DNA of 60,597 bases from positions 1-60,597 of the forward strand of contig JACOUC010000071.1 in NCBI GenBank assembly GCA_016178055.1, read 5' to 3'. The stretch is from Chlamydiota bacterium. GTDB taxonomy: Bacteria; Auribacterota; JACPWU01. A program made the position numbers and the translations under genes. Below, one piece after another: positions 60,504-60,597 of this stretch (the first letter of the stretch is position 1; the number at the start of each line of letters is the position of its first letter). The notes below the pieces were generated by a model, which worked only from the letters and a program-made list of their open reading frames with translations, did no database searches and had not been told where the DNA came from.

Positions 60504-60597
60504 ATGGCAAAAGAGAAATTTGACAGAAAAAAACCGCACGTCAACATAGGAACCATCGGGCACGTAGACCATGGGAAAACCACACTCACGAGTGCCA
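60504..60597 (+). CDS. tuf: elongation factor Tu, 5' end only
   Basis: The first 31 codons of EF-Tu, cut by the window edge. [20 protein letters not shown] and then [10 protein letters not shown] carry the G1 P-loop [15 protein letters not shown] is the ribosome site 9 nt before ATG 60504. The tRNA Thr-Tyr-Gly-Thr cluster just upstream is the well-known bacterial arrangement, with secE-nusG-rplK usually following. Confidence 0.97.
   Translation, partial: MAKEKFDRKKPHVNIGTIGHVDHGKTTLTSA

Overview
The window is a bacterial chromosome segment of moderate to low GC. Outer-membrane proteins (an OmpA-like barrel and a FadL-type barrel), a Tat translocase, tRNA-linked tuf and numerous AT-rich intergenic inverted repeats built from the words TTCAAAGTTTAAAG and CAAAAATCAAAATG suggest a diderm, probably uncultivated lineage. 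The overall look resembles Omnitrophota-type genomes, but that placement is an inference and no rRNA gene is present to test it.

Layout. 0.1-7 kb: a DUF4013 membrane protein, the rpsB-tsf-pyrH-frr translation operon, tRNA-Lys and tRNA-Glu, a fluoride riboswitch, an MFS transporter and a CLC-F type fluoride/proton antiporter. 7-12.5 kb: tatA-tatC, then an accessory region with a 326-bp palindrome and a 2.1-kb segment bounded by 58-bp inverted repeats (NYN nuclease, XRE regulator, internally deleted serine recombinase), tRNA-Asn, a decayed TolB-like propeller lipoprotein and a 56-aa gene. 12.7-21.4 kb: a DUF2079 membrane protein carrying an in-frame palindromic insertion, enolase, an FtsB-like protein, and a leftward five-gene cluster (three ATP-grasp ligases, a GNAT acetyltransferase, a lysine 2,3-aminomutase homologue) that looks like an uncharacterised beta-lysine or peptide-like biosynthetic pathway. 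21.6-27.5 kb: small accessory genes (GIY-YIG, ribbon-helix-helix, Fic fused to a MerR-like domain, HTH plus AbiEii-like nucleotidyltransferase, DUF4143 ATPase) around mnmE.

27.5-34.6 kb: an origin-type neighbourhood, mnmG-(secreted repeat protein)-parA-parB with two parS-like sites, then an M48 protease and rsmI. The usual rsmG between mnmG and parA is not seen. 34.7-42.5 kb: a c-di-GMP-I riboswitch followed by a stand-alone I9-like inhibitor and a 2369-aa secreted subtilase with two complete catalytic domains. 42.7-52 kb: a DUF486 protein, pyruvate carboxylase, a DUF6941-small protein-MazF/PemK operon, a PIF1-like helicase with a WYL-like tail, class II purE with purC, and an RNA m5C methyltransferase.

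52-60.6 kb: an OmpA-like barrel, a PAS histidine kinase with an NtrC-type sigma54 activator, a REC-HD-GYP c-di-GMP phosphodiesterase preceded by a sigma54-like promoter and an attenuator-like hairpin, a FadL-type porin, a lone receiver and a Nudix hydrolase. The window ends in the tRNA Thr-Tyr-Gly-Thr cluster and the start of tuf. The c-di-GMP riboswitch and the HD-GYP enzyme suggest that c-di-GMP controls secretion of the large protease.
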